Positions 10,872 through 22,784 of a DNA stretch of 64,000 bases are shown one piece after another. The notes beneath the pieces were generated by a model. That model ran no database searches, had not been told where the DNA came from, and worked only from the letters and a program-made list of their open reading frames with translations. The DNA is from Branchinecta lynchi (lineage: Eukaryota; Arthropoda; Branchiopoda; Anostraca; Branchinectidae), in the NCBI GenBank assembly GCA_023053575.1, contig JAKZAP010000022.1, positions 15,728,518 through 15,792,517 of the forward strand. Direction: 5' to 3'. How positions within the stretch are numbered: position 1 is the first letter of the stretch; each line of letters starts with the position of its first letter. The translations under genes were made by a program, and so were the position numbers.

Positions 10872-11728
10872 GGGATCGACTAAAAGCAGGAAAGGAAAGG
10901 CAAGAGAAAAGCAGGAAAGAATACTAAAACCAGGAAGGGCAAACTAAAACGAGGAAAGAATTACCAGGAATCGAGGATTCGAAAAACTGGAAAGCCTTTC
11001 CTCTGTTTAGTATCCCGTGAGGGGTCGGAAACTTACATTTGTAACAGTTCACCTTTTCCTCCTTTTAGTATTCGAAAAAACTGGCATGCTGTGCCGTGCT
11101 TTTCCTCAGTTTAGTTTCTCGTGAGAGGTCGGCAACTTACATTTGTAGAAGTTCACCTTTTCCTCCTTTTAGTACCTTGTCGGTAGGCGACCATGAGTCC
11201 AGCGAGGGGTCGGCAACTAAGATATTTCAAGTCCACCATTTCTTTCCTGGTTTTAGTAGCTTGTCACGGAGAGTACCAAAACGAGAAAGAAATTAGGAAT
11301 TCTAAGAAACTGGCAAGCCTTTACTCTGTTTAGTATCTCGTGAGGTGTGGGCAACTTACGCTTGTAAAAGTTAACCTTTTCCTCCTTTTAGTCCCTCACG
11401 AGATACCAGGAAACGCTTGCCAGTTTTTTCGAATACTAAAAGGAGGAAAAGGTGAACTTTAACAAATGGAAGTTGCCGACCCCTCACGGGATACTAAACA
11501 AAGGAAAGGCTCGCCAGTTTTTTCGAATACTAAAAGGAGGAAAAGGTGAACTTTAACAAATGGAAGTTGCCGACCCCTCACGGGATACTAAACAGAGGAA
11601 AAGCCTTGCCCAGTTTTTCCAATCCTCGATTCCTGGCAATTCTTTCCTCGTTTTAGTTTGCCCTTCCTGGTTTTAGTATTCTTTCCTGCTTTTCTCTTGC
11701 CTTTCCTTTCCTGCTTTTAGTCGATCCC
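10872..11728 (+). mobile_element. MULE-like foldback element with 10-bp target duplication
   Basis: 857 bp. Termini GGGATCGACTAAAAGC with inverted repeats of about 140 bp, and GCTGTTCAGT repeated exactly at 10862-10871 and 11729-11738. The arms and interior alternate TACTAAAA with AGGAAAG-type blocks and GAGGGGTCGGCAACTTAC. Long terminal repeats with a 9-11 bp duplication are Mutator-like features. No ORF. A second, partial copy is at 38226-38720. Confidence 0.8.
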
Positions 11729-11739
11729 GCTGTTCAGTA

Positions 11740-12800
11740 GATACACATAAATGCTTGCTCATTTTCGTTTTCTACCGTTTATCATTATTGTCCTCCGGGT
11801 TTAAAGTCTCCAGCCTATTGATGGGAAACCAATAAATAAATAATAATAATAATTAATTTCTGACCAGCTTCTTTAGTAAAGCTGAATACAGAATATGTAA
11901 TACAGAAAATTTAGATACCGGCACGCACAAAAACATTAAGAACAACAACAGATTTAAGCACATAAGATATGGATAAAATGTTTAAAAATCGGTCAACATT
12001 CGACCACTGGTCAAGAGGTGTGAAAATGAAAACCGAACTTTCAGCTGAAACACGAGCAGTTTTTTCAAGCGCTTGCTCAGAAATGAAAGGAAAGACACAA
12101 ACAAAAGGAAAAGCCACCAAGAGTAAGCGAACAAAACATAACAAAGAGCAGACTTACCAAAACAATACCAGGAAAAAGAAGACAAGAGGGCTGACAAAAG
12201 CGGAAGAACACAGGAGGAACTGGAGATAAAACAATACTGCCCAGAATAATAAACCAAGAACAGTAGAAAAGTGAAATATCGGACCAAGATAATTAAACGA
12301 AAAGTTAAAAGAAATCATAACTATGCTACACTATTCCTCTAAAAGATATTTCGCTTTTGCATTTCTGCATTCAAGATTTAATAGAACTTTACGCTATGTG
12401 TTTGTTTTTACAGTTAAAGAATGCATTTACTTTACGAAAAGTGAAGGGAGTCTGTCATGTCTGTACTGCGTTGACTAAATTAGACTGTGCCACCCCCTTA
12501 GTATATGTCAGAATGAGGTCTCCGAGGTGTTGCTTTAGCGGCCATTTCCGACAGTCTCTCCCCTTTTTGAAGTCGTCTCCTGAAAAAAAGTAATTACAAG
12601 AAGAAAATAGGATTTTCAGAGACAGAGGACATCCAACTTGGATCCCAATTATCGAGCCCCGTCTGTTGTAGACATGCCTTTCTTTATAAGAACAAGACCA
12701 AAAGTTTAGATGGGATCCCAAAGGAGGGTACCTATTGGACGGCAATCGAGTCTTGTGGGCTTCTGGTCTTACCTGATCGCGCAAACAGCACCGTGAACTA
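11740..12800. other. Intron sequence with a small retrotransposon tail
   Basis: AATAAATAAATAATAATAAT at 11835-11855 looks like a retrotransposon tail. 12645-12770 resembles an end fragment of repeat A (GATGGGATCCCAAAGG). The three overlapping frames around 11911-12287 are low-complexity. Confidence 0.4.
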
Positions 12801-12927
12801 TTTTATAGAAGTTGATTTTTTGGTTTGTTGTTGGAGTGTATGATATTTTGTTTTTTTTATTGTGTTAGGTTTCCCGCCATGGCCCTTGGGCTTTATTGGG
12901 AATAAATTCATTCATTCATTCATAGCC
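12800..12927 (+). mobile_element. Non-LTR 3' UTR and (ATTC)n tail
   Basis: GGCCCTTGGGCTTTATTGGG followed by AATAAATTCATTCATTCATTC. Same type of end as other tails in the window. No coding remnant. Confidence 0.5.
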
Positions 12928-12965
12928 TGATCCCTAATCAACGCTTTAATGACATCTGTTCATAT

Positions 12966-14080
12966 CCTGTTTTTGGGATCGCAAAACGTCAGTTGAGGGA
13001 TACCTATGACTTCGTAAAAGTTGTCCGTCTGCCCGTCCGTCCGTCTGTCAGCACCATAACTCTCGAAGGAAATGGGATATTTTGATGAAACTTGGTGTGA
13101 GGATTCTTTGGGTCAAAGGACAGACCAAGTTTGTAGATGGGATCTGTAACCCTAAATTTAAGGGTTAAGGGTGGGGCGAAGTACCTGTCTGGGCTGTCGG
13201 TCAAAAAGATAAAGCTAAAAAAAGACTTCAGCATGTCTTCCTTACCCCTTCATCAAACCTCTAATCAACTTCATATAAAACTTTTACTTTTACAAATTTA
13301 GGGGCGAATTTTTTTTTTTGTTAAAGCTAATGAAATAGTCCATTTAGGGGTACAAGATATGCTGAATCTGACTATGACATTTATTTTCTCGCCGGACAAG
13401 AAGTTCACCCGGAATTCGGCTAAAACCGGAAGATGTGTTGAAGGTTGATTAGAGGTTTGATTTTGACTTAGCGGAAACAAGACATGCTGAATCCGAATTT
13501 GAAAGTAATTTTCTCGCGGGACAAGTAGTTCGCATGGAATCTGGCCAAAACCGGAAAATTTGAGAAAAGAAAAGGTCTACTGGACCATGATTAGATGTTC
13601 GATCTAAAGGAAAAAAAAACTACTGAATCCGTATATGACAATCATTTTTCTAGCCGGATGTAAACTTTGCTCGGAATCCAGCTGGAACCGGAAAATTTGT
13701 AAAAGTAAAAGTTTTATATGAAGTTGATTAGAGGTTTAATGAAAGGGTAACGAGACATGCTGAAGCCTTTTTTTTAGCTTTATCTTTTTGACAGACAGCC
13801 CAGACAGGTAGTTCGCCGGAATCGGGGCAAAACCGGGAATTTGGAAGAAGTAAGGTATTTCGTAGGCTCTGGGGGTAAACACACGTGCTGAATCCAAATC
13901 TGAAGTTGGTCTTGTCAGATGACTACCATTGGTCTTAATCTGTTTCTAAGTATTAATAGTTAAAAATGTTTAAGAAGTCTGGCGAAGACCGAATATCCAA
14001 AATACCCCATTGTCAGGGTGGATCAAATATTAAATTTTTGGGATCCCATCGAAACCTTTCGTCTTGTTGATCTCCCGTCC
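12966..14080 (+). mobile_element. Repeat A, near-complete copy
   Basis: Begins near TTTTTGGGATCGC. It then has CTATGACTTCGTAAAAGTTG, a (CCGT)n-like microsatellite at 13022-13050, AACTCTCGAAG, four tandem core units from about 13330 to 13870, and ends TTGGGATCCCATCGAAACC. It is the best copy for defining the family ends. Confidence 0.65.
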
Positions 14081-14269
14081 AGCCCAGATTAGGACCGGAA
14101 TTTTAATGCAATCTGAAGGACATTCTGATTCAACAAACTCTTAATTTCGGAATACAACGCGGTCTTACAATTGTTATAAGAGTGTTCTTTCCGAAATTAC
14201 CTGTTTATATCAGATTCTGGTCTTACCATTTACCCGATAGGAAAACATAGAAGATGGATGGATACTTTA

Positions 14270-14467
14270 TATAACGACATGAACAACTGGGTACATTTAT
14301 ATGATTTGGTTGTGCTTAAATTGTATATATACATATTGACATCTGCAAATCTGCTGTAAATGTCCGTTGACAACGTTTTCATGTATTATATGTTGACGAG
14401 AAATGCAAATTCGGCATGATTGCTGTGAAAGTCATTTTTAAATTAAATTCTACTCTACTCTACTCTA
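14270..14467 (+). mobile_element. Retrotransposon 3' UTR with (TACTC)n tail
   Basis: AT-rich UTR-like stretch ending AAATTAAATTC followed by TACTC repeats at about 14445-14465. No coding remnant. Confidence 0.4.
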
Positions 14468-15100
14468 CATAGATTATTAGAACTTAACAAATTCCATTTT
14501 CACCAGTTTCCGACGTGTCCGGCCGAACTATCGACCTGAAAGGAAAACGAATCCGAAACACCAAACAGAACTATCAAAGTATCGCTTTTTGTACGTCATC
14601 TAATGGAGCTATTTCCATTCTTAATAAAAATTGTTTCTAAGTCTGGTTCAGACGTTAGCCTTAATTGTATTTAGCCCCACTCCCCTCCAATGAACAGCCT
14701 AAAATCATCAGGTCCATTCAATATCGGAAACACCCCCATTTTTCCACTAATGAAGAAACATGATGCCTAGGGCCTACACGCACAGCTTACCAATTAAGTA
14801 CGAATCTAACCTAAGAAGAGGTGAAAGCATCGTAACTATAAACATAAATAAGTCATCGGCGATATCAAGCGAGATTGTGGATACAGAAAAAATATGGAAC
14901 ACTTAATCCAAAAGTAGCAGGAGATATATTTCCTATTAGAGGCAATAACTTGTCTCGAACAGATATGCAATGCACATCTTCCATGTCCGACAGGAAGTTA
15001 TATAATGACAATTACTTTTATGGAGGCTGATACGATATCATATCATACTGGCTAATATTTATCCTTTGAGACCCTGCTGGGTTTCTCTAAGGTTAAAAAC

Positions 15101-16336
15101 GTGTCTCGGTTGTTTTCAGCCTCGTCAAGCACGCTTTTTTCTTCCAACTACAGCCTGAAGAAGACCCACGTCATGAACATCCGAAGTATTGCTGAAGGAT
15201 ATCCTAGCTCACTTATTCGTATTGAGTACATTTTGTATAGGTGCTTCCCAGTCAACATGTGCGTAAGTATGTTGCATGCCAGTAGATTGAGAAATAGTAG
15301 TAAACTAAAAATGGTTAAAGAAGTATTTTTGTCGAAAGTAGTGGCGATAATCCATTACGGAGCAGAGATATGGGGATATGCAGTAGCTGGGAAATTGGAT
15401 AAGTTGCAATTAAATTACTTTAAAAGGATTCTAGGTGTAAATAATAGAATTAATGGTCTAGTGGTAAAGGGTGATTTAGGTCTATTATCACTAAGGAGTA
15501 GGAGGCTAGTGAGTATGGTAAATTTTTGGGAAAGGATTTTGATTATGCCCCATTCAAGACTACTAAAGGAGGCATACCTAGAATCATTGTGTGATGGAAG
15601 GAAGCAGTCGTGGGCACACCAGATTAAGTGTATTTTAGATAATACAGGTTTAAGTAATTTGTGGAATGAAGGGGAAGGTCCAGGATGGGAGTTAGGAAGT
15701 GTGACTAGAGTGGTTAGACAGACACTCCAAGACCAGGAAATACAGACGTGGTTATGCGAGGTGAGTAAGTCAGAATCTCTGAGGTTGTACGCTGCGGCAA
15801 AAGAGACGTGGGGTGAGGAAATATATTTTAAAGTAGGGTTAAGTAGGGAGGAGTTGGGTTTGTTAATAAGTATGAGGGCTGATGGTTTGCCGCTCGGTGC
15901 AAGAAGAAAGTATATGGGGAAAAAAGACGAAAGATCTGGTCCTTACTACTTCTGTCCTATGTGTGGAGAAATGAACGAGGATATATACCACCTTTTCTGT
16001 GATTGTAGAGAGTTACGGGGGCTAAGGGAGGAGATTTTCGGGGTGGGGGGAACTGATAAGAAATGGATTATTAAAATGATGGGGAGTAAAGATTTTAAGG
16101 AAATAAGAATTATTGGGAAGTTCCTCAGGTTAGCTTTTAAACACCGGAAAGATTTCTTCTGATGGGGAAATTGTGTTTTTAGTGCTAAGAAAGTATTCAG
16201 TGTAAATTAAAAATATTAAGAGTGTGTTAGTGTGTATATGCGCATGTAAGATTGTTTAGTTTTTGTTTCGTTTTGTTGCATGATGGCCGGATGGCTTTAA
16301 TGTGCAAATAAATCATTCATTCATTCATTCATTCAT
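15101..16336 (+). mobile_element. Non-LTR retrotransposon, 5'-truncated, with 353-codon C-terminal ORF
   Basis: The ORF at 15101-16162 is the C-terminal part of a LINE reverse-transcriptase polyprotein. It shows the thumb-like motif HYGAEIWGYA, LDKLQLNYFKRILGV, and a terminal CCHC-type knuckle (CPMCGEMNEDIYHLFCDC). The fingers/palm with YxDD is absent, so the copy is dead on arrival. The 3' UTR ends in AATAAATC and a (ATTC)n tail at about 16306-16336. The frame is uninterrupted, so this is a fairly young copy. Related copies: 39286-39546 (3' end), 36470-36930 (minus, with stops) and 46930-47255. Confidence 0.88.
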
Positions 16337-16554
16337 GGGCTGAGGAGTATATACACAGCCCCATTGGCTTTAGCAAGCAACGCGGTGAAACTTACATGAC
16401 CAATCAGTCCTGCCGGGGTCATAAGCGCGGGATCCTTATTTGGCTCGAAAAGCGCCAAAGACGGATAATCTACGAATCAGTTTAACGTCCGTTAAGGTTA
16501 AACAAACATTGAATGGGATGTGCGAGATCTGCGGGGTGAGAACGAATGGAGTGG

Positions 16555-16900
16555 TTGCAATAAAGTAAGTAAGTAATTTGTTTGTAACCCGCCATTCCGA
16601 AAAATTGGAGTAAAGGAAAAAAAAGAAATAAATATATAAAGACACAGAAAAAGACACTAATTTTCAATCTTCGGCCACGAAGCGGTGGAGAAGGTCCTGT
16701 GCTGGTTGGGCTCTGTTGTGAAGGATTTTTTAAAGTGACGAAGAAACATCCAAAAGGGTAACCCTTCCATCTTGAATTTTGAACTTCTGTCAATGTATGG
16801 TTATGGCATAATTTCGACAAGTGGAGAAGGTGCTTCGCATTTTTTAATCTCCTTTTTTCATAAGACATGACGTCCGAATGAAACAATGATCCGGGTGAGG
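16555..16900 (-). mobile_element. Minus-strand retrotransposon 3' end with (TTAC)n tail
   Basis: Shares about 350 bp with 51655-52020 and its end with 30541-30660. On the minus strand all three end in an AATAAA-type stretch and TTACTTACTTAC. The minus-strand translation contains KHLLHLSKLCHNHTLTE and CFFVTLKNPSQQSPTS. Confidence 0.55.
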
Positions 16901-17088
16901 TACGGCGGGTCCTTTACTGTAAGTTTGCAGGGTCAGAATTTGTTCCCACTGACCATTTTTTGTCCAAATTCTGCCTCTATCTGTTTACCATACAAAAAAT
17001 CAGCCTAGTTTGAATAAGATTTCCTAGTTAGTCCCAAGAAAAAAAAATCGGTCCAACTTTCAGTTACGATGGTATTTCACTGTCGGAA

Positions 17089-17840
17089 GTTTCATAACAG
17101 ACAGCAGAAGGATGCGCGGTTTCAACAGACAACCCGCGTAACGGTTTGTCTGTTGGTGGTGTCCGCAACGGACACCAATTGGGATTTTGTCTGTTGAGTT
17201 GGAAAACATTATTTGTGACATGTTATGCAGAACAAGCATTGCCTGGAAGAGCCAAAAAACAGCCAAAAAAGCATCTATTGCCTTTTTTCGTTGTCGTCAA
17301 GATGTCTGAAAATTCAGCAGTGCTTTTTGGCAATTTTTCGGCTATTCTGATGGCAACACTTGTTATGCATAACATTTTCAAACACAAGAGACAACATCCG
17401 AAGTGTTGTCTGTTCCGCATTGTCTGTTGATATCGCGCATCCTTCCAACAACAGGGTAGAAGCTTTACGTATGGGGGGGGGGGGGGGGAATCTTGGTGTC
17501 CGTAACGGACACCAATTGGGATTTTGTCTGTTGTGTTGGAAAACATTATTTGTGACATGTTATGCAGAACAAGCATTGCCTGGAAGAGCCAAAAAACAGC
17601 CAAAAAAGCATCTATTGCCTTTTTTCGTTGTCGTCAAGATGTCGGAAAATTCAGCAGTGCTTTTTGGCAATTTTTCGGCTATTCTGATGGCAACACTTGT
17701 TATGCATAACATTTTCAAACACAAGAGACAACATCCGAAGTGTTGTCTGTTCCGCATTGTCTGTTGATATCGCGCATCCTTCCAACAACAGGGTAGAAGC
17801 TTTACGTATGGGGGGGGGGGGATGGGGGGGGGGGGAATCT
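17089..17840 (+). repeat. Palindromic element with a 337-bp tandem duplication
   Basis: Units starting GTGTCCG(C/T)AACGGACACC at 17159 and 17496 are nearly identical; I count only a few substitutions. Within each unit GTTATGCAGAACAAGCATTG and its inverse form arms. Each unit ends in a poly-G tract. Reading frames across it are by-products. Diverged copies lie at 1635-1970 and 5795-6060. Confidence 0.75.
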
Positions 17841-17969
17841 TGTAGACCAGTCGGTAAACCATGAGTCCTTATGAAACGCCGCAAAGGCGACGAAAAATTT
17901 ATCTATTGCGGTCGCTTTGCCAAGTCCGATTTTGCCGAGTCCGTAACTCGTGAACCCTGACAGGTTTGA

Positions 17970-18695
17970 ATCCGGGTTACCAGAATTGTGCATCTACTCT
18001 CACTTGTGTGTCACTTTTGGACGGTTGGTCGGATCCGAAGGAGACTGGATAACTAACAAGAGGACATGTTTCTGACCTAACGATACACTTTCATAATTCC
18101 AATGGGCCCATGATCATTTCTTTGATAGTGCAAAACGGATACGTCAGCTGAATTTTACTAGAGCCATATTTCGGCCCATCTTGGCAAGGGTCATCTTCAG
18201 GCTCAAAGCCGCTCAAGTTGGAAAAACGAAATAAAGATTCTAGCTTAGCGTTAAATACTTGGACAAAATATTTAACACTCTGCGGCAATACTGCTATTTC
18301 ACGCTAAGCTAAAAAATAAAGATTCTAGCTTTGCGTAAAATAGCAGTATTGCCGCTTAGCGTTAATTTATATTTTCCAAATATTTAACGCTAAGCTAGAA
18401 TCTTTAGTTTGTTTTTCCATAATTTCATTTTTCCAAGTTGAGCGGCTTTGAGCCTGCAGAAGAGGACCCTTGCCAAGATTGGCCGAAATATAGCGCTAAT
18501 CAAATTCCACTGACATATCTGTTTTGCACTATCAAAGAAATTATCATAGGCCCTTGGGGAATATGAAAGTGTATCGTTAGGTCAGAAACATGTCCTCTTG
18601 TTAGCTATCAAGATTCCTTCGGATCCGACCAACCGTTCAAAAGTGACACACAAGTGAGAGATCACACACCATTCTGGTAATCCGGATTCCAATTC
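17970..18695. repeat. Large inverted repeat (about 330-bp arms)
   Basis: The left arm (ACCAGAATTGTGCATC, CACTTGTGTGTCACTTTTG, CTAACGATACACTTTCAT) is mirrored in the right arm (ATGAAAGTGTATCGTTAG, CAAAAGTGACACACAAGTG, ACCATTCTGGTAATCCGG). The hammerhead-family foldback forms its centre. Arm identity looks near 85-90% by eye. Confidence 0.75.
18115..18545 (+). mobile_element. Hammerhead-family foldback copy with extended inner palindromes
   Basis: Both arms carry the module. The minus-strand arm has CTGAAGA and GAAATATG, with G at the cleavage position. The plus-strand arm has an insertion in its core. Helix I strands GAGC/GCTC are kept in the minus arm. The centre holds nested inverted repeats around TTAGCGTTAAATA. 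It lies within a larger inverted repeat (17970-18695). Confidence 0.6.
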
Positions 18696-18699
18696 CCCC

Positions 18700-19578
18700 C
18701 CAGAGTTGCGGATCCGATCCGGGCACGAAATAGACGACCGAGCTCTTTCCAACTGTCAAGTTTCATTTGTGTCCGATGCCCCATTCGAAAGTTATGCTTG
18801 CCCCAAGATCTCGGATTACCCCTCCCTCCTCCCACCCCCGATGGTCGGATAGAGAAAGTACTATTCTCAAGTCAATGTGGTCGGGTCCCTGATACGCCTG
18901 CCAAGTTTCATTGTCCTAACGCATCTCGAGTGCCTTAACCCGTGATAACCGGAATTCCGGGAACCACCCTCCAACTCCCCCCACAGTGCCCAGATCCAGT
19001 TCGGTTATGTCAATGATGTGTCTAGCATCAGTGCTTGTTCTTCCCATAAACTTTCATCCAGATCCCTCCACTTTAAGCGTGTCACGATATTTCCGGTATC
19101 CCCCCTCCAACTCCCCCCACAGTTGTCGGATCCGGTTTGGACGTAAAAAGGGACATGTGAGGCATGTGTTCTTCCACTTATCATTTTTTATTCAGATTCG
19201 CCCGATGAAAAATTTGTAGCCTGCGTAGTAGTATGGTAGTAGTACGAAAGCGTTGCATGTAATACTATGTAATAGCAAAGAATACTATCATTTAATGTGA
19301 CTCAGACTGGTCCAATCTTCTATTTTAAGATAAATTTTTCATAGGGCGATCACCCGCTCGAAAGTTAAGCATGCATTAATATTCAGGATTTCCTCTCCGT
19401 CCAATTCCCCCACGATATTCGAATCGGGACTGAATATTTCCGTTTGGTGGGGTCTCTGATACGCCTGCTAAGTTTCATCGTCCTAGCACATCTGGAAGTA
19501 CCCTAAGTCGCGATCATTTGACCGAACGACCGACGGAAAAGTGATCAATATACGTCACTCGGCCGGAGGGCAAGTGCC
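18700..19578 (+). mobile_element. CCGGATC-type tandem-core repeat (repeat C), copy
   Basis: Repeated blocks CCAAGTTTCATC, ATTTCCGG, CCTCCAACTCCCCC and GGATCCGGTCCGG-like, spaced about 110-130 bp. It ends with CGACCGACGGA and a degenerate GTCACTC ... GCAAGTGCCGT hairpin. It is split at 19197-19352 by a TA-MITE. Second Helentron/pearl-like family, by layout only. Confidence 0.6.
19197..19352 (+). mobile_element. Shortened CCCGATGAAAA MITE inside repeat C
   Basis: CCCGATGAAAAATTTGTAGC at the left, AAATTTTTCATAGGG at the right, internal deletion relative to other copies. Confidence 0.65.
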
Positions 19579-19849
19579 GTAAAAAGGAAATAAAATGGTT
19601 AAACAGGTCGACCATTTGGCATACAGGAACACAGACCACAAATGGCAAACGATTCAAGCGTCAAGTCAGTATTGACGGACCAATAGTCCAGATTTTAACA
19701 CGGAGCATCTTCTCAAAACGGTTATTCTGGGTATTATTGGTTCTCAACTAGTCCCCGTCTTTTAAAATCCACTTTCCGAGCTGCGAATTTTGCCACGGCA
19801 ACATTGGCTGAAAACATTAGTTCATTTGGTCCATCCGTTTGGTTTTTAT

Positions 19850-20635
19850 GCATATCAAAAAGTTTCAAAGCACCGATACGATCTGGTTCGGTCAATTACG
19901 TGTCTAGGCCTACAGCTTGTTTCCCCGCCAAGTTCCATCCCACTCGGTCGACTCTGAGCGTTTCAAGAATTTCCGGTGCCCCTCCCCCACAAGTATCTGA
20001 TCTGATCCGCACTTCACATTGAACATCTTAGACGATAGCTTTTCTAGTTCATTCAAATCCGATTACCTGTTCAAAAGTTATGCATGCCAGTAGATGCCGG
20101 ATTCTTCACTCCCGCCACGATGGTCGGATCGGGGAAACGACTATTGTCATTTTTCATCGCCCTAGCACATCGGGAAATACCGAACTCATGGGATCACCAT
20201 AAATTTTGACCCCCCCCCCCCCCAACTCCCCCACAATGGCCTAATCCGGTCCGGTAATGTCAATGACGTATCTAGGACTTGTGCTTGTTCTTCCCACCAA
20301 GTTTCATCATGATCCCCCCTCTCTAAGCATTTCCAAAGATTTCCGGTTTCCCCTTCCAGCTCGCTTCAAAGTCACCGGATCCGGTCAGGATTTGAAGTGG
20401 ATGGCTGAGATACGAAGTCTTTCTAAATATCAAGTTTCATTAAGATCCTATCGGCCGTTCGAAAGTTAAAAATACCTAAATTTCTGGATTCCCCCTTCCT
20501 CCATTCCCTCCAGATGCTAGGATCGGGGAAGTTACTATTTCCAGTTTAATCAGGTCGGATCCCTGATATACCTGCAAGTTTCATCGTCCTTCCTTACCCA
20601 CTAATTACCCATATTTCACAAGTTTTAAATTTGTG
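19850..20635 (+). mobile_element. Repeat C, copy
   Basis: Four or five core units with AAGTTTCATC, TTTCCGGTTTCCCC and GATCGGGGAA. It lacks the terminal hairpin. Confidence 0.55.
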
Positions 20636-21214
20636 CGACTGTTGATGGGACAAATTCGATCAACTGGTATTTTCGCGTTAAACAGTTGGTTGAGCTCAAC
20701 CAGGTTGAACAAAACTGATTTGGCGTCAACCAGTTTTGCCGCTTGACGCCAAAACGTCCCCTTATTACCGAGTCTCAACCAGAACGTCCCGTTTTCGACA
20801 ACCCAGAATCCAAGCCACAGATTTTACCTCGGCTCATAGGCTGAAGACGGTAGTTCTTATCATTATTGTTCTCGACTAAACTTTCAAGCTTTCTATGCAA
20901 AAACCGGTTGCCATCTCAACGGTTAAAAGCCGGGATATAAAGTGCTTGGCAAATAGAGAGTTCCGCTTCTGATGCTGGCGTTCCAACGTAAAGCCAAAAA
21001 GTCTTTCAAACAGATTACCAAGCGGGAAGCCTTTGAAAGCATGACTAAAGCTCATTTTCACCAAGCTCATTTTCCGGCTAGAAGAGGTAAGTGAGAGAAT
21101 GGGATTATTCACGGAATGCTAATGCAAGAACCCATCATGAGGGGAGAAACATGGAGTCGTATGGTAACCAAGGATACCGTACTGACCCTCCATTCCACAA
21201 CCTGACAAGTATAC

Positions 21215-21400
21215 AGTTGATGACTATCTCTCCCTTCCGATGCAGAATCTCCGGTTACCTGCGGAAGAACGGAAGAAACGGTGTCACAGCTGCGCTGACT
21301 CAGGATTTGAGTCATTGAGTTTGAGTCGTCACGGACACGTTTACTCCTTCTTCCTGAGAATCGCTGGCGTGTTTTGGACTTAGTCATATAGAGTATTACT
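21215..21400 (+). repeat. Second copy of the acceptor-adjacent repeat
   Basis: Includes the matching CATATAGAGTATTACTTCAG end, but no rabphilin-like exon follows it. Confidence 0.6.
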
Positions 21401-21459
21401 TCAGCACGGACCCCTGGCGGTCGAGGGTACGATTTTCGAACAGCCAACTATCCTCTATA

Positions 21460-21677
21460 TAGTAGAGGTATGCTTACTGAAACAGTTACTTAAATGTGAA
21501 CAATGCAAGTTTGGGCTAAATGATTGAATGAAGATCCAAAATACCTATTCAGGCGTTTACTGAGGCCCTTAAATACCTACTTTGGGCTAACTGGTAGTTA
21601 ACCTTATGTCACAGCAGATGCATGAAAATGACAAAAGTTCAAAGTCAACAAACATTCAAATAAGCTTACCTCTACTG
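21460..21677 (+). mobile_element. TA-target MITE with AGTAGAGGTA termini
   Basis: 218 bp. TAGTAGAGGTATGCTTA and TAAGCTTACCTCTACTG with TA on both sides. Single copy in the window. Confidence 0.55.
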
Positions 21678-21679
21678 TA

Positions 21680-22780
21680 CCTTAAACCAGTGGTCCCAAC
21701 CTTTTCAGTAACGTGTACCCCTAATTAAAGGTTCAAAAAGGTTGCTTGAAGTCTTTGATTCGTGTGGGCCGAGAAGGTGGGAGACACCATCATTTTTTCG
21801 ATGGGTTGGATTTTTACGAACACACTATTACCTTGGTTTTCCCCAAAATCCTCACGGTAGCCAATGTTATCCACAAATACTTGAACAGAATTCACTCCTG
21901 AACGCCAATCCGCCATTGCTAATTAAATAATCATTGATCTCCTGTCGCTGGTCTAAAGATTACTAGAGTCTTCGAGAAGATCGAGTGGCGTGTAAGAGGA
22001 TTAAAACAACTAAGTTAATCACCATGTTAGATATGTCGGAAGAAGAAATCATCGGCCAGTTTGTCATTTTTTGGTCTCGGAAGCTGAATTCTGAATATTG
22101 TTTAGCTCAATTTCAGAATCTTCAAGAAATCACTATACAAAATTTAGTATAATTTATGGCGTATTGTTTATTGTGATCTAGTTTACATCGTTAATTCTTT
22201 GTACTGTGTACGTTGGTACGTCTTGGGTCTTGGGCGGGGGGGGGGGTCTAGGCGATGCAAGTGCTAGAATGCTTATGATATCCTCCTTTAACCCCTTTTT
22301 CAGAAGGTGAAAAAGACGACATTTATGCTATTATCATAAATGATAAAGCATACATGTGTGGAAATATATACAATGTCAATGAGACACTTGAGACTTGAGG
22401 CTGTTTTTAGCTGAAACTGCGTCAAATCTCGGCTCGACGTCATTAACGGCAATATCTTTTACAGTCAGGCTGTTTCTGTTTTTGGTTTTCATATTCCACG
22501 TGCTTTCATAAAGCTGCATCGCAGACATTTTCGTCAGCTAACTCGCAGCCTGAATGACAATATCACTTGCAATGCTTCGATTCTTCTTTAAGCGATATTG
22601 TTTGACGCAGGAACAGATTTTATGGAAGTAGGCTAGCTGTTCTAGAATCAATATTATTTCATTGACTTTCACTAGGGCTTGTTGTCACAGGCGTCACGCG
22701 CGCGTTGGCAATACCCCCCCCCCCCCCAAGTGGTCGGCCAAACGGTTCGAACATTTTTTTTTTTAAACTGTAAAAACAAC
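21680..22780. other. Unassigned intron sequence
   Basis: Nothing beyond G and C tracts near 22240 and 22715. Confidence 0.45.
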
Positions 22781-22784
22781 CAGC

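Noticed and set aside
11911..12287. Overlapping frames on both strands near 12 kb
   Set aside because: Low-complexity Lys/Thr-rich on one strand and Phe/Leu/Ser-rich on the other, with no motif.
15101..16162. 353-codon ORF as a host gene
   Set aside because: It carries LINE RT C-terminal motifs and a zinc knuckle, has an ATTC tail, and recurs at 36.5, 39.3 and 47 kb. It is a retrotransposon fragment.
17146..17862. Duplicated frames of 94-135 codons
   Set aside because: They come from the 337-bp tandem duplication of a palindromic repeat. Similar frames exist on both strands.
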